From Streptomyces rishiriensis (lineage in GTDB: Bacteria > Actinomycetota > Actinomycetes > Streptomycetales > Streptomycetaceae), in assembly GCF_030815485.1 (NCBI RefSeq), contig NZ_JAUSWV010000002.1, forward strand, positions 4,464,001 to 4,528,000: 64,000 nucleotides of DNA, read 5' to 3'. This document shows, in pieces, positions 53,233-61,244 of the stretch. The notes under the pieces are model-generated. The model saw only the letters and a list, made by a program, of their open reading frames with translations, had not been told where the DNA came from and searched no databases. Each line of letters starts with the position of its first letter. The first letter of the stretch is position 1. The position numbers and the translations under genes are program-made.

Positions 53233-54264
53233 ATGAACCCCGAGGGACTCGTCGAGGTCGTCCTGCCGGGCAAGGTCGAGCCGGAAGGGCTGCGGATCCG
53301 GCACGGAGCCGTCCCCACCCCGGGGCCCGGGCAGGTGCTGATCCGCATGGAGGCGACCGGGATCTCCTTCGCCGAGCAGCAGATGCGCCGCGGCCGCTAC
53401 TACGACCAGCCGCCCTTCCCCTTCGTCCCCGGCTACGACCTGGTCGGCACGGTGCTGACGACCGGCGACGGCGTGGAGCCCCAGCTGGCCGGCACCCGGG
53501 TGGCCGCCCTGCTCAAGGTCGGCGGCTGGGCCAGTCATGTCCTCGTCGACGCCGCCGACGTGGTGCCGGTACCCGCCGGGATCGACGCGGCGGAGGCGGA
53601 GACCCTGGTGGTCAACGGCATCACCGCCTGGCAGATGCTGCACCGCAGGGCACGGATCCGCTCGGGCGGCACCGTCGTCGTGCACGGCGCCAACGGCGGC
53701 GTCGGCTCGATCCTGGTCCAGCTGGCCCGGGCCGCCGGTGTACGGGTGATCGGCACGGCGTCGACCCGCCACCACGACGCTCTGCGGCAGCAGGGAGTCA
53801 CCCCCGTCGACTACCGCGCCGGTGACCTGGCGGCGCGTATCCGCGAACTCGCCCCCGGCGGCGTGGACGCCGTCTTCGACCACGTCGGCGGCCGGGGCAT
53901 CGTCGACTCCTGGCGGCTCCTCGCCCCCGGCGGCACGCTCGTCTCGTACGGCACCGCCTCCACGCGGGACGACGAGGGGTCCAAGCAGTGGCCCGTGCTG
54001 AAGCTGCTCGGCCGACTGTGGCTGTGGAACGCGCTGCCCAACCGCCGCCGCGCCTACTTCTTCAACGTCTGGGCCGGCCGCGCCCTGGCCAGGAACCGCT
54101 TCCGGGCCCGCCTGCGGGCCGACCTCACCGAGGTTTTCGCCGCCCTCCAGCGCGGCGACGTGACACCCCGGATCGCGGCCCGGCTCCCGCTCGCCGACAT
54201 CGCCGACGCCCTCCGTCTGGCCGAGTCCGGAACGGTTGCCGGCAAGGTCGTCCTCCACCCGTAG
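53233..54264 (+). CDS. Zinc-independent medium-chain reductase (quinone oxidoreductase-like)
   Basis: A 343-residue MDR-family NAD(P)H reductase: GroES-like N-terminus (PGPGQVLIRMEATGISFAEQQM, FVPGYDLVGTV) and a Rossmann domain with VHGANGGVGSILVQLA as the nucleotide-binding loop. Zinc-binding Cys residues are absent, as in quinone reductases. The C-terminal RNRFRARLRADLTEVFAALQRGDVTPRI and FPLADIADALR-like ending are typical. ATG 53233 has a GGAGG site six bases upstream, and TTG 53221 is an unlikely alternative. It is divergent from the TetR gene and probably induced by an electrophile. Confidence 0.9.
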   Translation: MNPEGLVEVVLPGKVEPEGLRIRHGAVPTPGPGQVLIRMEATGISFAEQQMRRGRYYDQPPFPFVPGYDLVGTVLTTGDGVEPQLAGTRVAALLKVGGWASHVLVDAADVVPVPAGIDAAEAETLVVNGITAWQMLHRRARIRSGGTVVVHGANGGVGSILVQLARAAGVRVIGTASTRHHDALRQQGVTPVDYRAGDLAARIRELAPGGVDAVFDHVGGRGIVDSWRLLAPGGTLVSYGTASTRDDEGSKQWPVLKLLGRLWLWNALPNRRRAYFFNVWAGRALARNRFRARLRADLTEVFAALQRGDVTPRIAARLPLADIADALRLAESGTVAGKVVLHP

Positions 54265-54413
54265 AGGTGCTCCCTCGCGGGCGCTCTCCGTCCGGAGGGT
54301 CTCCTCCACCTGAAGGCTCCGCCACCTGCTGAACGACCCGCCCACACCCGCCACACCGGCCCACGAGGCCATCGAGCCATCGAGCCGCCATGCCATCGGA
54401 CCGAGGAACCCTC

Positions 54414-55097
54414 ATGCCCCGCACCAGGACACTGACATTCGCGCTCCCGCTCGCACTCGCCGTCGTCGGCACCCTCGCCACCCCGGCCCCGGCAGCCGTC
54501 CCCGCCCCGGTCGCCATCCCCGTCCCGGCCACCGCCGCCCCGGCCGATCGGGTGACGCCCGCCCCGGCCGCCGTCCGGCACAGCCGTACGTCTCAGTGCC
54601 GAGGCCAGGGGGTGGATGCCTCCGCCCGCATCCGCTACCACTCCGACGTGGTGATCGAGGCGCCGCTGAGCACCGTCTGGAAGCTGCAGACCGACGTCGA
54701 ACGCTGGCCGTCCTGGCAGCCGCCCGTCCTCACCGCCGCACGCCTCGACACCGGCCGGCTCGGCACGGGCTCGGCGTTCCGCTGGACCACTCCCGTGCCC
54801 GCCACGCCCACCACCCCCGCCACCGCCCTCGAGATCACCTCCACCGTCCGCCAACTCCGTCACCGGACCTGCGTCCTGTGGAGCGGGCCCGCGATCGGTC
54901 GGGGACTGCGCATCGACGAGGGCGTCCACCTGTGGACCTTCACCGAGGTCGAGGGCGGCGTCCGCGTCCACACCGAGGAGACCTGGACCGGCGACCAGGT
55001 CGAAGCAGATGTCCCCACCGCGACCGCGGCGCTCGGCGCGGGTCTCGAAGCCTGGCTCCACGACCTGAAGACCGCCGCCGAACACCGCCGGAAGTGA
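54414..55097 (+). CDS. Secreted SRPBCC (polyketide cyclase/START-like) protein
   Basis: A 227-residue protein with a signal peptide (LTFALPLALAVVGTLATPAPAA), a Pro/Ala/Val-rich spacer and a START-like lipid-binding fold (YHSDVVIEAPLSTVWKLQTDVERWPSW, LEITSTVRQLRHRTCVLWSG, VHTEETWTGDQVEAD). SRPBCC proteins bind hydrophobic ligands, and an exported one is unusual. Two Cys residues (near the start of the domain and in RTCVLW) could form a disulfide outside the cell. GAGGAA precedes ATG 54414. It lies downstream of the reductase and may be co-transcribed, as the gap of 149 bases has no strong hairpin. Confidence 0.82.
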   Translation: MPRTRTLTFALPLALAVVGTLATPAPAAVPAPVAIPVPATAAPADRVTPAPAAVRHSRTSQCRGQGVDASARIRYHSDVVIEAPLSTVWKLQTDVERWPSWQPPVLTAARLDTGRLGTGSAFRWTTPVPATPTTPATALEITSTVRQLRHRTCVLWSGPAIGRGLRIDEGVHLWTFTEVEGGVRVHTEETWTGDQVEADVPTATAALGAGLEAWLHDLKTAAEHRRK

Positions 55098-55109
55098 CGG
55101 CGCGCGTAC

Positions 55110-55340
55110 GAACCTCTACGCCGGGACCCGTAGGAGCCGCGTGGGGCGAGTGTGGCGCAGGTCATGCAGGGGAAGCCGGTGCCGGGTGCCGGACGGCCTT
55201 CCCGTGACCGGTACCGCTTCGGCCGGACCTTTCCGCGCGACGTCCGCGACATCGGCTGCGCGACCGTGCGGGCCAGGTACTCGGCGACGTCTTCGCCCGT
55301 CTCCACCCGGCGCTCTGCGCGGACCTGCTGGTGTGGGGGC
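55110..55340 (-). pseudogene. Remnant of a tyrosine recombinase (integrase) C-terminus
   Basis: On the minus strand, positions 55166-55149 encode HDLRHT, the box II catalytic H-x-x-R motif of tyrosine integrases, in a context (LPLHDLRHTRPTRLL) like the usual FHDLRHTHATLLL. Upstream a neighbouring frame reads RVETGEDVAEYLA. No single frame spans the region and no start or catalytic Tyr is found, so it is decayed. The plus-strand frame 55454-55628 (MFLVGVAFGALVDATVIGW) is another unplaced membrane-like fragment. Nothing else in 55098-55561 can be supported. Confidence 0.5.
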
Positions 55341-55561
55341 GCCCGTGGCAGGCGCCGTCGACGGCTCGGGCGAGTCCCTGGCGGGCGTGCTCCCGCCGCT
55401 CGCCACCGCCACCCGGGCCGACTGGTGTTCCCCGTGCTGCCGGAGGGCGTCGCGATGTTTCTCGTCGGTGTGGCGTTCGGCGCGCTGGTCGACGCCACGG
55501 TCATCGGCTGGCGCGCCCGCGCCCCGCGCCGGGGCGAGCGCCCGGACCGGACGCTGCGAGC

Positions 55562-55906
55562 TCAGCCGGAGCCGGAGCTGTCGGACGTCTCGTTCGCGGC
55601 GCGGCGGTACTCGGCGTTGATGCGCTGAGCCTCCTCGAGCTGGTCCTCGAGGATGACGATGCGGCACGCGGCCTCGATCGGGGTGCCCTTGTCGACGAGC
55701 TCGCGGGCGCGGGCGGCGATCCGTAGCTGGTAGCGGGAGTACCGGCGGTGTCCGCCCTCCGAGCGGAGCGGCGTGATCAGCCGGGCCTCGCCGATGGCTC
55801 GGAGGAAGCCCGGAGTGGTGCCGAGCATCTCTGCGGCCCGGCCCATCGTGTACGCGGGATAGTCGTCGTCTTCCAGACGACCGCCGAGCGGGGTATCTGC
55901 TGTCAT
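55562..55906 (-). CDS. MerR-type helix-turn-helix regulator, small (BldC-like size)
   Basis: A 114-residue protein with a MerR DNA-binding domain (YPAYTMGRAAEMLGTTPGFLRAIGEARLITPLRSEGGHRRYSRYQL in overlapping pieces) and a following coiled helix (AACRIVILEDQLEEAQRINAEYRR). There is no metal-binding Cys. It is one of the small MerR relatives abundant in Streptomyces; the regulon is unknown. ATG 55906 has GAGGTGAC before it. It stands immediately downstream of a 32-bp palindrome, which separates it from the promoter at 56205-56233. Confidence 0.87.
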   Translation of the reverse strand: MTADTPLGGRLEDDDYPAYTMGRAAEMLGTTPGFLRAIGEARLITPLRSEGGHRRYSRYQLRIAARARELVDKGTPIEAACRIVILEDQLEEAQRINAEYRRAANETSDSSGSG

Positions 55907-55931
55907 GTCACCTCGTAGTACAACGCGTCGA

Positions 55932-55963
55932 GGGGCCCTGGTGCCGTACGGCACCAGGGCCCC
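55932..55963. terminator. 32-bp perfect palindrome upstream of the MerR gene
   Basis: GGGGCCCTGGTGCCGT (55932-55947) is the exact complement of 55948-55963. It forms a loop-poor GC hairpin just 26 bases from the MerR start, so it may terminate or attenuate transcription entering the gene. Confidence 0.7.
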
Positions 55964-55972
55964 GAGGGAAAT

Positions 55973-56198
55973 TCAACACCATCGGTCGGCTGTACTGCTG
56001 CGCCGACCTTCTGTTTTCGCTACCCGGGCCCGTTCTCGGGGCGGGGGCGCGAGGATCGCGGCTGCGTGACCGGGGACCACCTTCCAATCGATGGCCTTGC
56101 GGTACCCGTACCCGGAGGCTTCCTCGGGCCGGGCGATCCTGATGGCGTATGCGTTTCCGTCCTTCCTCTGAACCGACCACTGGCTGGTCGCGTCTACG
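55973..56198 (-). other. Possible short or degenerate coding region in the MerR leader
   Basis: One minus-strand frame (ending at 55973) reads WSVQRKDGNAYAIRIARPEE and RKAIDWKVVPGHAAAILAP with GC-rich third positions in its middle, but no start codon follows the transcript start predicted near 56198; its only ATG (56227) is upstream of the -10 element. AGAGGAAGG lies at about 56170-56162 without a start after it. It could be a 5'-truncated gene, possibly tied to the integrase remnant, or a structured leader. Confidence 0.3.
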
Positions 56199-56204
56199 AA
56201 AGAA

Positions 56205-56233
56205 ACGCTACCCAAGCCGCATGCCAATGTCTA
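56205..56233 (-). promoter_or_regulatory. Minus-strand promoter
   Basis: On the minus strand TAGACA (56233-56228), 17 bases, TAGCGT (56210-56205): a good -35/-10 pair with ideal spacing, pointing toward the MerR gene. Confidence 0.65.
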
Positions 56234-56295
56234 CCTTCACCAGAGTAGATTTCAATCCTTCGGCGGGCAGGGGCGCCGCGCGGACCCACCACGCG

Positions 56296-56333
56296 GTGAG
56301 GGCCCTGCCGACAGATGTCGGCAGGGCCCTCAC
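56296..56333 (-). terminator. 18-bp stem terminator after the SCO5918-type gene
   Basis: GTGAGGGCCCTGCCGACA (56296-56313) pairs perfectly with 56316-56333 around GA. It lies 24 bases after the stop at 56357 and ends the helicase-CBS-SCO5918 operon. Confidence 0.85.
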
Positions 56334-56356
56334 GGTGTTACCGGGTCTTCGACCCG

Positions 56357-56668
56357 TCAGGCCTCCCACGTCGCGGGGGCGCCGAGCAGCGCCGAAGCGC
56401 TCTCCAGCGGCGTCAGAACCTGTACGGGTTCGGCGGGGTGATCGTGGCAGGTGAAGCCGAGGCGGGCCATGGCCCGGACGACCTCGCCGCCGGTGAAGTC
56501 ACGGCGGTCCTGGCGGGTGATGATCTCCCCCACCTGCTTGACGGGGTACCGGCGGCGGCCGATGGTCACGGACTCACCTGTGACGGGCTCGGGCGAAATG
56601 CCCTTCATCGAGTCGATGACGCCGTCCTTGGTGAGGTCGAACGGGTACCGGGCGATGACACAGCGCAT
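56357..56668 (-). CDS. SCO5918 family protein
   Basis: A 103-residue protein (MRCVIARYPFDLTKDGVIDSM, ESVTIGRRRYPVKQVGEIITRQDRRDF, VVRAMARLGFTCHDHP). It is a family I recognise from the Streptomyces csp/DEAD-box neighbourhood, with unknown function; small, basic and probably RNA- or helicase-related by context. It begins seven bases after the CBS gene stop and ends at a strong terminator. Confidence 0.85.
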   Translation of the reverse strand: MRCVIARYPFDLTKDGVIDSMKGISPEPVTGESVTIGRRRYPVKQVGEIITRQDRRDFTGGEVVRAMARLGFTCHDHPAEPVQVLTPLESASALLGAPATWEA

Positions 56669-56674
56669 GTTGCC

Positions 56675-56962
56675 TCACAGAGAGAAGGAGCAGGGCCTCG
56701 ACGAGGGCAGGACCGCAGCGTCGAGCACGTCCCGCAGGCGGAGCCGGTCCGTGTACGTGGCCCCCGCGCGCAGAACGGCCAGCTGGGCTCGGGTGACCGA
56801 GCCCGTGCACTGGTCGTCGCCGTCGCAGAGGATCAGGTGATCGACCTGCGCACCGGCCATGACGGACAGGGCCACCTCGACGGTCATGTCGTCACGGACC
56901 CGGGGGCCGGACTCGTCGTGATGCCGCCGCGTACGCAGCGGGTGCGTCTGGACCGATGTCAC
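56675..56962 (-). CDS. CBS domain-containing protein, single pair half
   Basis: A 95-residue protein with one CBS motif (VRDDMTVEVALSVMAGAQVDHLILCDGDDQCTGSVTRAQLAVLRA). CBS domains bind adenosine nucleotides as pairs, so a single one would need to dimerise. It lies between the helicase and the SCO5918-type gene and probably senses adenylate charge for this RNA-metabolism operon. N-terminal 25 residues are basic and His/Arg-rich. Confidence 0.75.
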   Translation of the reverse strand: MTSVQTHPLRTRRHHDESGPRVRDDMTVEVALSVMAGAQVDHLILCDGDDQCTGSVTRAQLAVLRAGATYTDRLRLRDVLDAAVLPSSRPCSFSL

Positions 56963-57017
56963 TGGTGCCTCCTGCGCAGATGGGGGAGCCTTCCGGCCGA
57001 GTGGGCCGGGTCCGGCA

Positions 57018-58502
57018 TCAGGCCGCCGGGTTGACGGCGGGCCGGTTCAGGCTCGGCCGCCCGCGGCGGCCCCGGAACGAGGAGGAGCGGGACGAGGACG
57101 ACGAGGGGGACGAGGACGACGGTGTGCGCCGACGAGGCGTGGCCGCGACCGGCGCGGTGATGACGACCGGGACACCGGAGGGCGTCCGGGCACCGGTGAC
57201 GCGGCTGAGCTCCGCCTCACCCGAGCGGACCTGGGTGATCTGCGGGGTGATGCCGGCCGAGACCATCAGCCGGCTCATGCCGCGCCGCTGGTCGGGGGTC
57301 ACCAGGGTCACGACGCTGCCGGACTCGCCGGCCCGTGCCGTACGGCCGCCGCGGTGCAGATAGTCCTTGGGGTCGCTCGGCGGATCCACGTTGACGACCA
57401 GGTCGAGGTTGTCGACGTGGATGCCCCGGGCCGCGACGTTGGTCGCCACCAGCACCGTGACGTGGCCGTCCTTGAACTGGGCCAGCGTCCGGGTGCGCTG
57501 CGGCTGGGACCGGCCACCGTGCAGGGCCGCGGCGCGGACGCCGTTGTGCAGCAGGTGCTTGGTCAGCTGGTCGACCGCGTGCTTGGTGTCCAGGAACATG
57601 ATCACCCGGCCGTCCCGTGCCGCGATCTCGGTGGTCGTCTGCTGCTTGTCCGTGCCGTGCACGTGGAGAACGTGGTGCTCCATCGTGGTGACGGCACCCG
57701 CGACCGGGTCGACCGAGTGGACCACCGGGTCGACCAGATAGCGGCGGACCAGCAGGTCCACGTTGCGGTCCAGGGTGGCGGAGAAGAGCATCCGCTGCCC
57801 GTCGGCCCGCACCTGGTCGAGCAGCGCGGTGACCTGGGGCATGAAGCCCATGTCGGCCATCTGGTCGGCCTCGTCGAGGACGGTGATGTCGACGGCGTCC
57901 AGTCGGCAGGCGCCCCGGTCGATCAGGTCCTTGAGCCGCCCCGGCGTGGCCACGACGACCTCCGTGCCGTTGCGCAGCACGCCGGTCTGCCTGCCGATCG
58001 ACATCCCGCCGACCACGGTCGCCAGCCGCAGACCCACGGAGCGGGCGTACGGGGCGAGCGCGTCGGTGACCTGCTGGGCGAGTTCGCGGGTCGGTACGAG
58101 GACCAGCGCGAGCGGCTGTCGCGGTTCGGCGCGTCGGCCCGCCGTACGGGCGAGCACCGCGAGACCGAAGGCGAGGGTCTTGCCCGAGCCGGTGCGGCCG
58201 CGGCCGAGCACGTCGCGGCCCGCGAGCGAGTTCGGGAGGGTCGCCGCCTGGATCGGGAACGGTATGGCCATGCCCTCGCGGCCCAGCGCGGCCAGCAGCC
58301 GGTCCGGCATCGCCAGGTCGGCGAACGACTCGACCGCGGGCAGCGCGGGAGTGATCGTCTTCGGCAGCGCGAACTCGCCCTGCGGCGAGATCCGCCGGCG
58401 TCCGCCGTCGTTGCCGCGGCGAGGAACGCCGGAGCGGTCGGGCCGGGAGCGGTGATCGGCGAAGCGATCGTTCCTGCGGGTGGGCGTGCGTGCGTAGTTC
58501 AT
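57018..58502 (-). CDS. DEAD-box RNA helicase (module 2)
   Basis: A 494-residue close paralogue of the helicase at 45662-47173, alike through the core: FPIQAATLP, RTGSGKT, PTRELAQQ, VLDEADQMADMGF, SAT, VATNVAARGIHV and HRGGRTARAGE. Tails differ: here the C-terminus has a Ser-rich run (RRTPSSSSPSSSSSRSSSFRG) and the N-terminus is Arg/Asp-rich. ATG 58502 follows AAGGAAGG. A hairpin separates it from the cold-shock gene upstream; CBS and SCO5918-type genes follow. Likely cold- or stress-induced RNA helicase. Confidence 0.92.
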   Translation of the reverse strand: MNYARTPTRRNDRFADHRSRPDRSGVPRRGNDGGRRRISPQGEFALPKTITPALPAVESFADLAMPDRLLAALGREGMAIPFPIQAATLPNSLAGRDVLGRGRTGSGKTLAFGLAVLARTAGRRAEPRQPLALVLVPTRELAQQVTDALAPYARSVGLRLATVVGGMSIGRQTGVLRNGTEVVVATPGRLKDLIDRGACRLDAVDITVLDEADQMADMGFMPQVTALLDQVRADGQRMLFSATLDRNVDLLVRRYLVDPVVHSVDPVAGAVTTMEHHVLHVHGTDKQQTTTEIAARDGRVIMFLDTKHAVDQLTKHLLHNGVRAAALHGGRSQPQRTRTLAQFKDGHVTVLVATNVAARGIHVDNLDLVVNVDPPSDPKDYLHRGGRTARAGESGSVVTLVTPDQRRGMSRLMVSAGITPQITQVRSGEAELSRVTGARTPSGVPVVITAPVAATPRRRTPSSSSPSSSSSRSSSFRGRRGRPSLNRPAVNPAA

Positions 58503-58651
58503 GGGACCTTCCTTGATGCGTCGGCGCGTATCAAGGAATTCCCGCGGCACAGGTGCGGCGCTGAGAATCGCGAGAACGGGCCAAAGGCGATGGCGTCGAA
58601 TCAGGTCGACGGCAAAAGATGCGCCGCGGGTTTTACCGCGTGAATGCAGCG

Positions 58652-58687
58652 AGCTGGGGCCCGCACCCCAAGGTGCGGGCCCCAGCT
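58652..58687 (-). terminator. 16-bp stem hairpin between csp and helicase (module 2)
   Basis: AGCTGGGGCCCGCACC (58652-58667), loop CCAA, exact complement 58672-58687. Like the module 1 hairpin it carries a GGGGCCCG core and lies between the csp stop and the helicase start. Confidence 0.8.
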
Positions 58688-58717
58688 GCGAAACTATTGT
58701 GTCCGCGTCAGCGTGGG

Positions 58718-58921
58718 TCAGGCGGGGACGATGTTCTCGGCCGTCGGGCCCTTCTGGCCCTGGGCGATGTCGAACGTCACCTTCTGGCCCTCCTGGAGCT
58801 CGCGGAAGCCCTGGGCGGCAATGTTCGAGTAGTGGGCGAAGACGTCGGGACCGCCGCCGTCCTGCTCGATGAAGCCGAAGCCCTTTTCAGCGTTGAACCA
58901 CTTCACGGTGCCAGCAGCCAT
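58718..58921 (-). CDS. Cold-shock domain protein (module 2)
   Basis: A 67-residue CspA-type RNA chaperone with KGFGFI (RNP1) and DVFAHYS (RNP2). It differs from module 1 at a handful of positions (A/S3, A/S11, P/A27, IAAQ for IATS, and the end TAENIVPA). GAAGGAG precedes ATG 58921. Its leader reaches back about 114 bases to TACTGT (59040-59035, minus strand) and shares with module 1 the GTGCTAC(C/T)GT element and a following GCAGTT. Confidence 0.95.
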   Translation of the reverse strand: MAAGTVKWFNAEKGFGFIEQDGGGPDVFAHYSNIAAQGFRELQEGQKVTFDIAQGQKGPTAENIVPA

Positions 58922-59230
58922 TTTGAATCTCCTTCGGGAACGGTGTCGGAATCCACCCTGTGCGGATCCCGGTCGCCGTGATGATCACCCCGTCGGAAAG
59001 AACCTTCTGGAGACCACAACTGCAACTGCTAAAGACAGTAGCACGCCACGATCGACAGCGCGTGACCGATAATTACGCTCCGTCTGTCGGTCGAGAAATA
59101 CTCATCGTGCGTCCCGTCCATTTCTTACTTCGCGACGACAGATAATGCCTCACCGGCGCCGCCGGGCCGTGGTGTGGCGCGGCGACCGGGGTCGCCGCGC
59201 CACGGAGGCGGTGTTGCGGGAATGCCGGGG
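58922..59230. other. csp leader/promoter plus axeA terminator, no gene
   Basis: Left part (to about 59045): the 5' leader and candidate -10 of csp module 2, with ACAGTAGCAC at 59035-59044 the reverse of GTGCTACTGT. Middle (59045-59160): relatively AT-rich, no gene seen. Right part: the terminator at 59174-59203 after axeA. Confidence 0.55.
59174..59203 (-). terminator. Terminator of the xlnB-axeA operon
   Basis: GTGGCGCGGCGAC (59174-59186), loop CGGG, exact complement 59191-59203. It lies 28 bases after the axeA stop. Confidence 0.85.
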
Positions 59231-59498
59231 TCAGCTCGCGGTGCAGGAGACCGTCGGCCAGGTCCAGTTGCCGTTGGGCTGGATGGTGACGCCGAAGTTG
59301 TTGCCGCTGCCGTTGGGTTTGGCGGTCAGTACCTGGGCGCTGGGATAGGCGGCGCTGATGTTCCAGGTGGAGAGGACCTTCGCCGGGGAGGGCACGTTCA
59401 TGGTCACGGTCCAGTTGCTGGAACCGGTGACCGCGACGTTGAGGTTGTACCGGTCGCTCCACTGCTGGCCCGCGGACAGGGTGGCGGTGCAGGCACCG
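59227..59498. repeat. CBM2-coding duplication, copy in axeA (partner 60257-60528)
   Basis: By eye, 272 bases here match 60257-60528 with one mismatch (59483 G versus 60513 C), including silent positions and the bases just past the stop codon. The offset is 1030 bp. Identity stops at the linkers. Confidence 0.88.
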
Positions 59499-60223
59499 GT
59501 ACCGCCACCGCCGCCACCGCCGCCGCTGTCGTCGGGGGCCACGGCCCGGCCGGTCTGGGCGGAGATCTTCCCGGCGCACAGGCCGCGAGCGGCCAGACCC
59601 TGCGCGATGCGCGGGATCGCGGCGAGGGTGTTGGCGGGCCAGTCGTGCATCAGGATGACCTGGCCGTTGGTGAGCCGGCCGGCGGCCTGCACGATCGCGT
59701 CGGTGCTCGCGTTGTTCCAGTCCTGCGAGTCGACGTCCCAGATGATCTCGGTCAGACCGTACTTGGCCTCGACCGCCTTCACGGTCGCGTTGGTCTCGCC
59801 GTACGGCGGGCGGAACAGCACCGGGGTGCCGCCCCCCGCGCCGGCGACGGCCTGCTGGGTCCGGGAGATCTCCGAGTCGATCTGCGACTGGCCGAGCTGG
59901 GTCAGATGCGGGTGGGTGTAGCTGTGGTTGCCCACCCACATACCGGCGTTGACCTGGGCCCGGACCAGGGAGGGGTTGGCGGCCGCGTACTGGCCCTGGT
60001 TGAACATCGTGGCCCGCAGCCCGTTCTGGGTGAGGGCGTTGAGCAGGGCCGTCGTGGTGCCGCCGGGGCCGTCGTCGAAGGTGAGCCCGACGTACCCGCC
60101 GCACGCGGCGGCCTGTGCCGGGGCGGCGGCTGCCTGGACGGTGAGGGTGCACGCGGCGGCCGTCGCGACGACGACCAGCCTCGTGACCAGGGCGCGTAAG
60201 GAGTGATGGGGTCGGGTGCTCAT
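59231..60223 (-). CDS. axeA: Acetyl-xylan esterase, CE4 deacetylase + CBM2
   Basis: A 330-residue secreted enzyme removing acetyl groups from xylan. Signal peptide to about residue 39 (APAQA). The NodB/CE4 domain shows TFDDGP with catalytic D50 and metal D51, metal ligands H100 and H104 in HSYTH, RPPYGETN, DVDSQDW and ILMHD. A Gly linker leads to a C-terminal CBM2 (WSDRYNLNVAVTGSSNWTVTMN, NGNWTWPTVSC) for cellulose/xylan binding. It starts 38 bases after xlnB, the same order as the xlnB-axeA pair in Streptomyces lividans. Its CBM2 is virtually identical in DNA sequence to that of xlnB. Confidence 0.93.
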   Translation of the reverse strand: MSTRPHHSLRALVTRLVVVATAAACTLTVQAAAAPAQAAACGGYVGLTFDDGPGGTTTALLNALTQNGLRATMFNQGQYAAANPSLVRAQVNAGMWVGNHSYTHPHLTQLGQSQIDSEISRTQQAVAGAGGGTPVLFRPPYGETNATVKAVEAKYGLTEIIWDVDSQDWNNASTDAIVQAAGRLTNGQVILMHDWPANTLAAIPRIAQGLAARGLCAGKISAQTGRAVAPDDSGGGGGGGGTGACTATLSAGQQWSDRYNLNVAVTGSSNWTVTMNVPSPAKVLSTWNISAAYPSAQVLTAKPNGSGNNFGVTIQPNGNWTWPTVSCTAS

Positions 60224-60260
60224 ACGGAGTGCTCCTCCAGCCTGGTGCGGGGGGTGGGGG

Positions 60261-61244
60261 TCAGCTCGCGGTGCAGGAGACCGTCGGCCAGGTCCAGTTG
60301 CCGTTGGGCTGGATGGTGACGCCGAAGTTGTTGCCGCTGCCGTTGGGTTTGGCGGTCAGTACCTGGGCGCTGGGATAGGCGGCGCTGATGTTCCAGGTGG
60401 AGAGGACCTTCGCCGGGGAGGGCACGTTCATGGTCACGGTCCAGTTGCTGGAACCGGTGACCGCGACGTTGAGGTTGTACCGGTCGCTCCACTGCTGGCC
60501 CGCGGACAGGGTCGCGGTGCAGGCACCGCCACCGCCGCCACCGCCACCGCCACCGCCCGAACCGGCGCCGTCCACCGTGATGTTGGAGTTGCCGCTGCTC
60601 TGGTATCCCTCGGTGGCGAGGATCATGTAGTAGCTGAAGTTGCCGAGGGGCATTCCGGCGCGGGCCCAGGCGTCGAAGTGGTTGCCGGTGGTGATGGTGC
60701 CGCCCGTCCGCTTCGACTGCCGGACGCTCCAGTACTGGTCGAAGGTCTTGGTGCCCTCGACGGACGGGGCGTTGTAGCGCGTCGTCTTGTAGATGTCGTA
60801 CGTACCGCCGTCGCTGGTGACGGTCCCCATGTGCGTGCCGGTGGGCCGGTAGGTGCCCCAGTTGTCGACGATGTAGTACTCCACGAGCGGATTCGACGTC
60901 CATCCGTAGAGGGCCAGGTAGGCGTTGCCGGACGGGTTGAAGGTGCCCGAGTAGGTGACGCTGCGGCGCCCACCGGTGCTCCAGCCCTTTCCTGCGACGA
61001 AGTTCCCGGTGTTGCTCCATGAGGTGCTGTAGTTGCCGCCGGAGCCCAGGTTCATCGAGACCGTGCCCTGCGAGTCGGTCCAGAACGAGTAGTAGTAGCC
61101 GTTGTTGGTGCCGGTCTGGTTCGTGGTGACCACCGTGTCGGCGTGTGCGGTGCCGGGCAGGGTGAGCGCGGCCACGGCGACCAGCAGCATGGTGCAGACA
61201 CCGCTGATGAGCAGCCTGAGTCGCTGTGCGGGTGCGGTTTTCAT
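60261..61244 (-). CDS. xlnB: Endo-beta-1,4-xylanase, GH11 + CBM2
   Basis: A 327-residue secreted xylanase. Signal peptide to about residue 35 (GTAHA), then the GH11 jelly-roll beginning DTVVTTNQTGTNNGYYYSFWTD. The nucleophile is E122 in NPLVEYYIVDNWG and the acid/base E212 in LATEGYQSSG. A Gly-rich linker connects to a C-terminal CBM2. The protein is close to S. lividans XlnB throughout. It cleaves internal xylan bonds, acting with the downstream AxeA on acetylated xylan. Two copies of an 11-bp palindrome upstream fit xylan-responsive control. Confidence 0.95.
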   Translation of the reverse strand: MKTAPAQRLRLLISGVCTMLLVAVAALTLPGTAHADTVVTTNQTGTNNGYYYSFWTDSQGTVSMNLGSGGNYSTSWSNTGNFVAGKGWSTGGRRSVTYSGTFNPSGNAYLALYGWTSNPLVEYYIVDNWGTYRPTGTHMGTVTSDGGTYDIYKTTRYNAPSVEGTKTFDQYWSVRQSKRTGGTITTGNHFDAWARAGMPLGNFSYYMILATEGYQSSGNSNITVDGAGSGGGGGGGGGGGACTATLSAGQQWSDRYNLNVAVTGSSNWTVTMNVPSPAKVLSTWNISAAYPSAQVLTAKPNGSGNNFGVTIQPNGNWTWPTVSCTAS

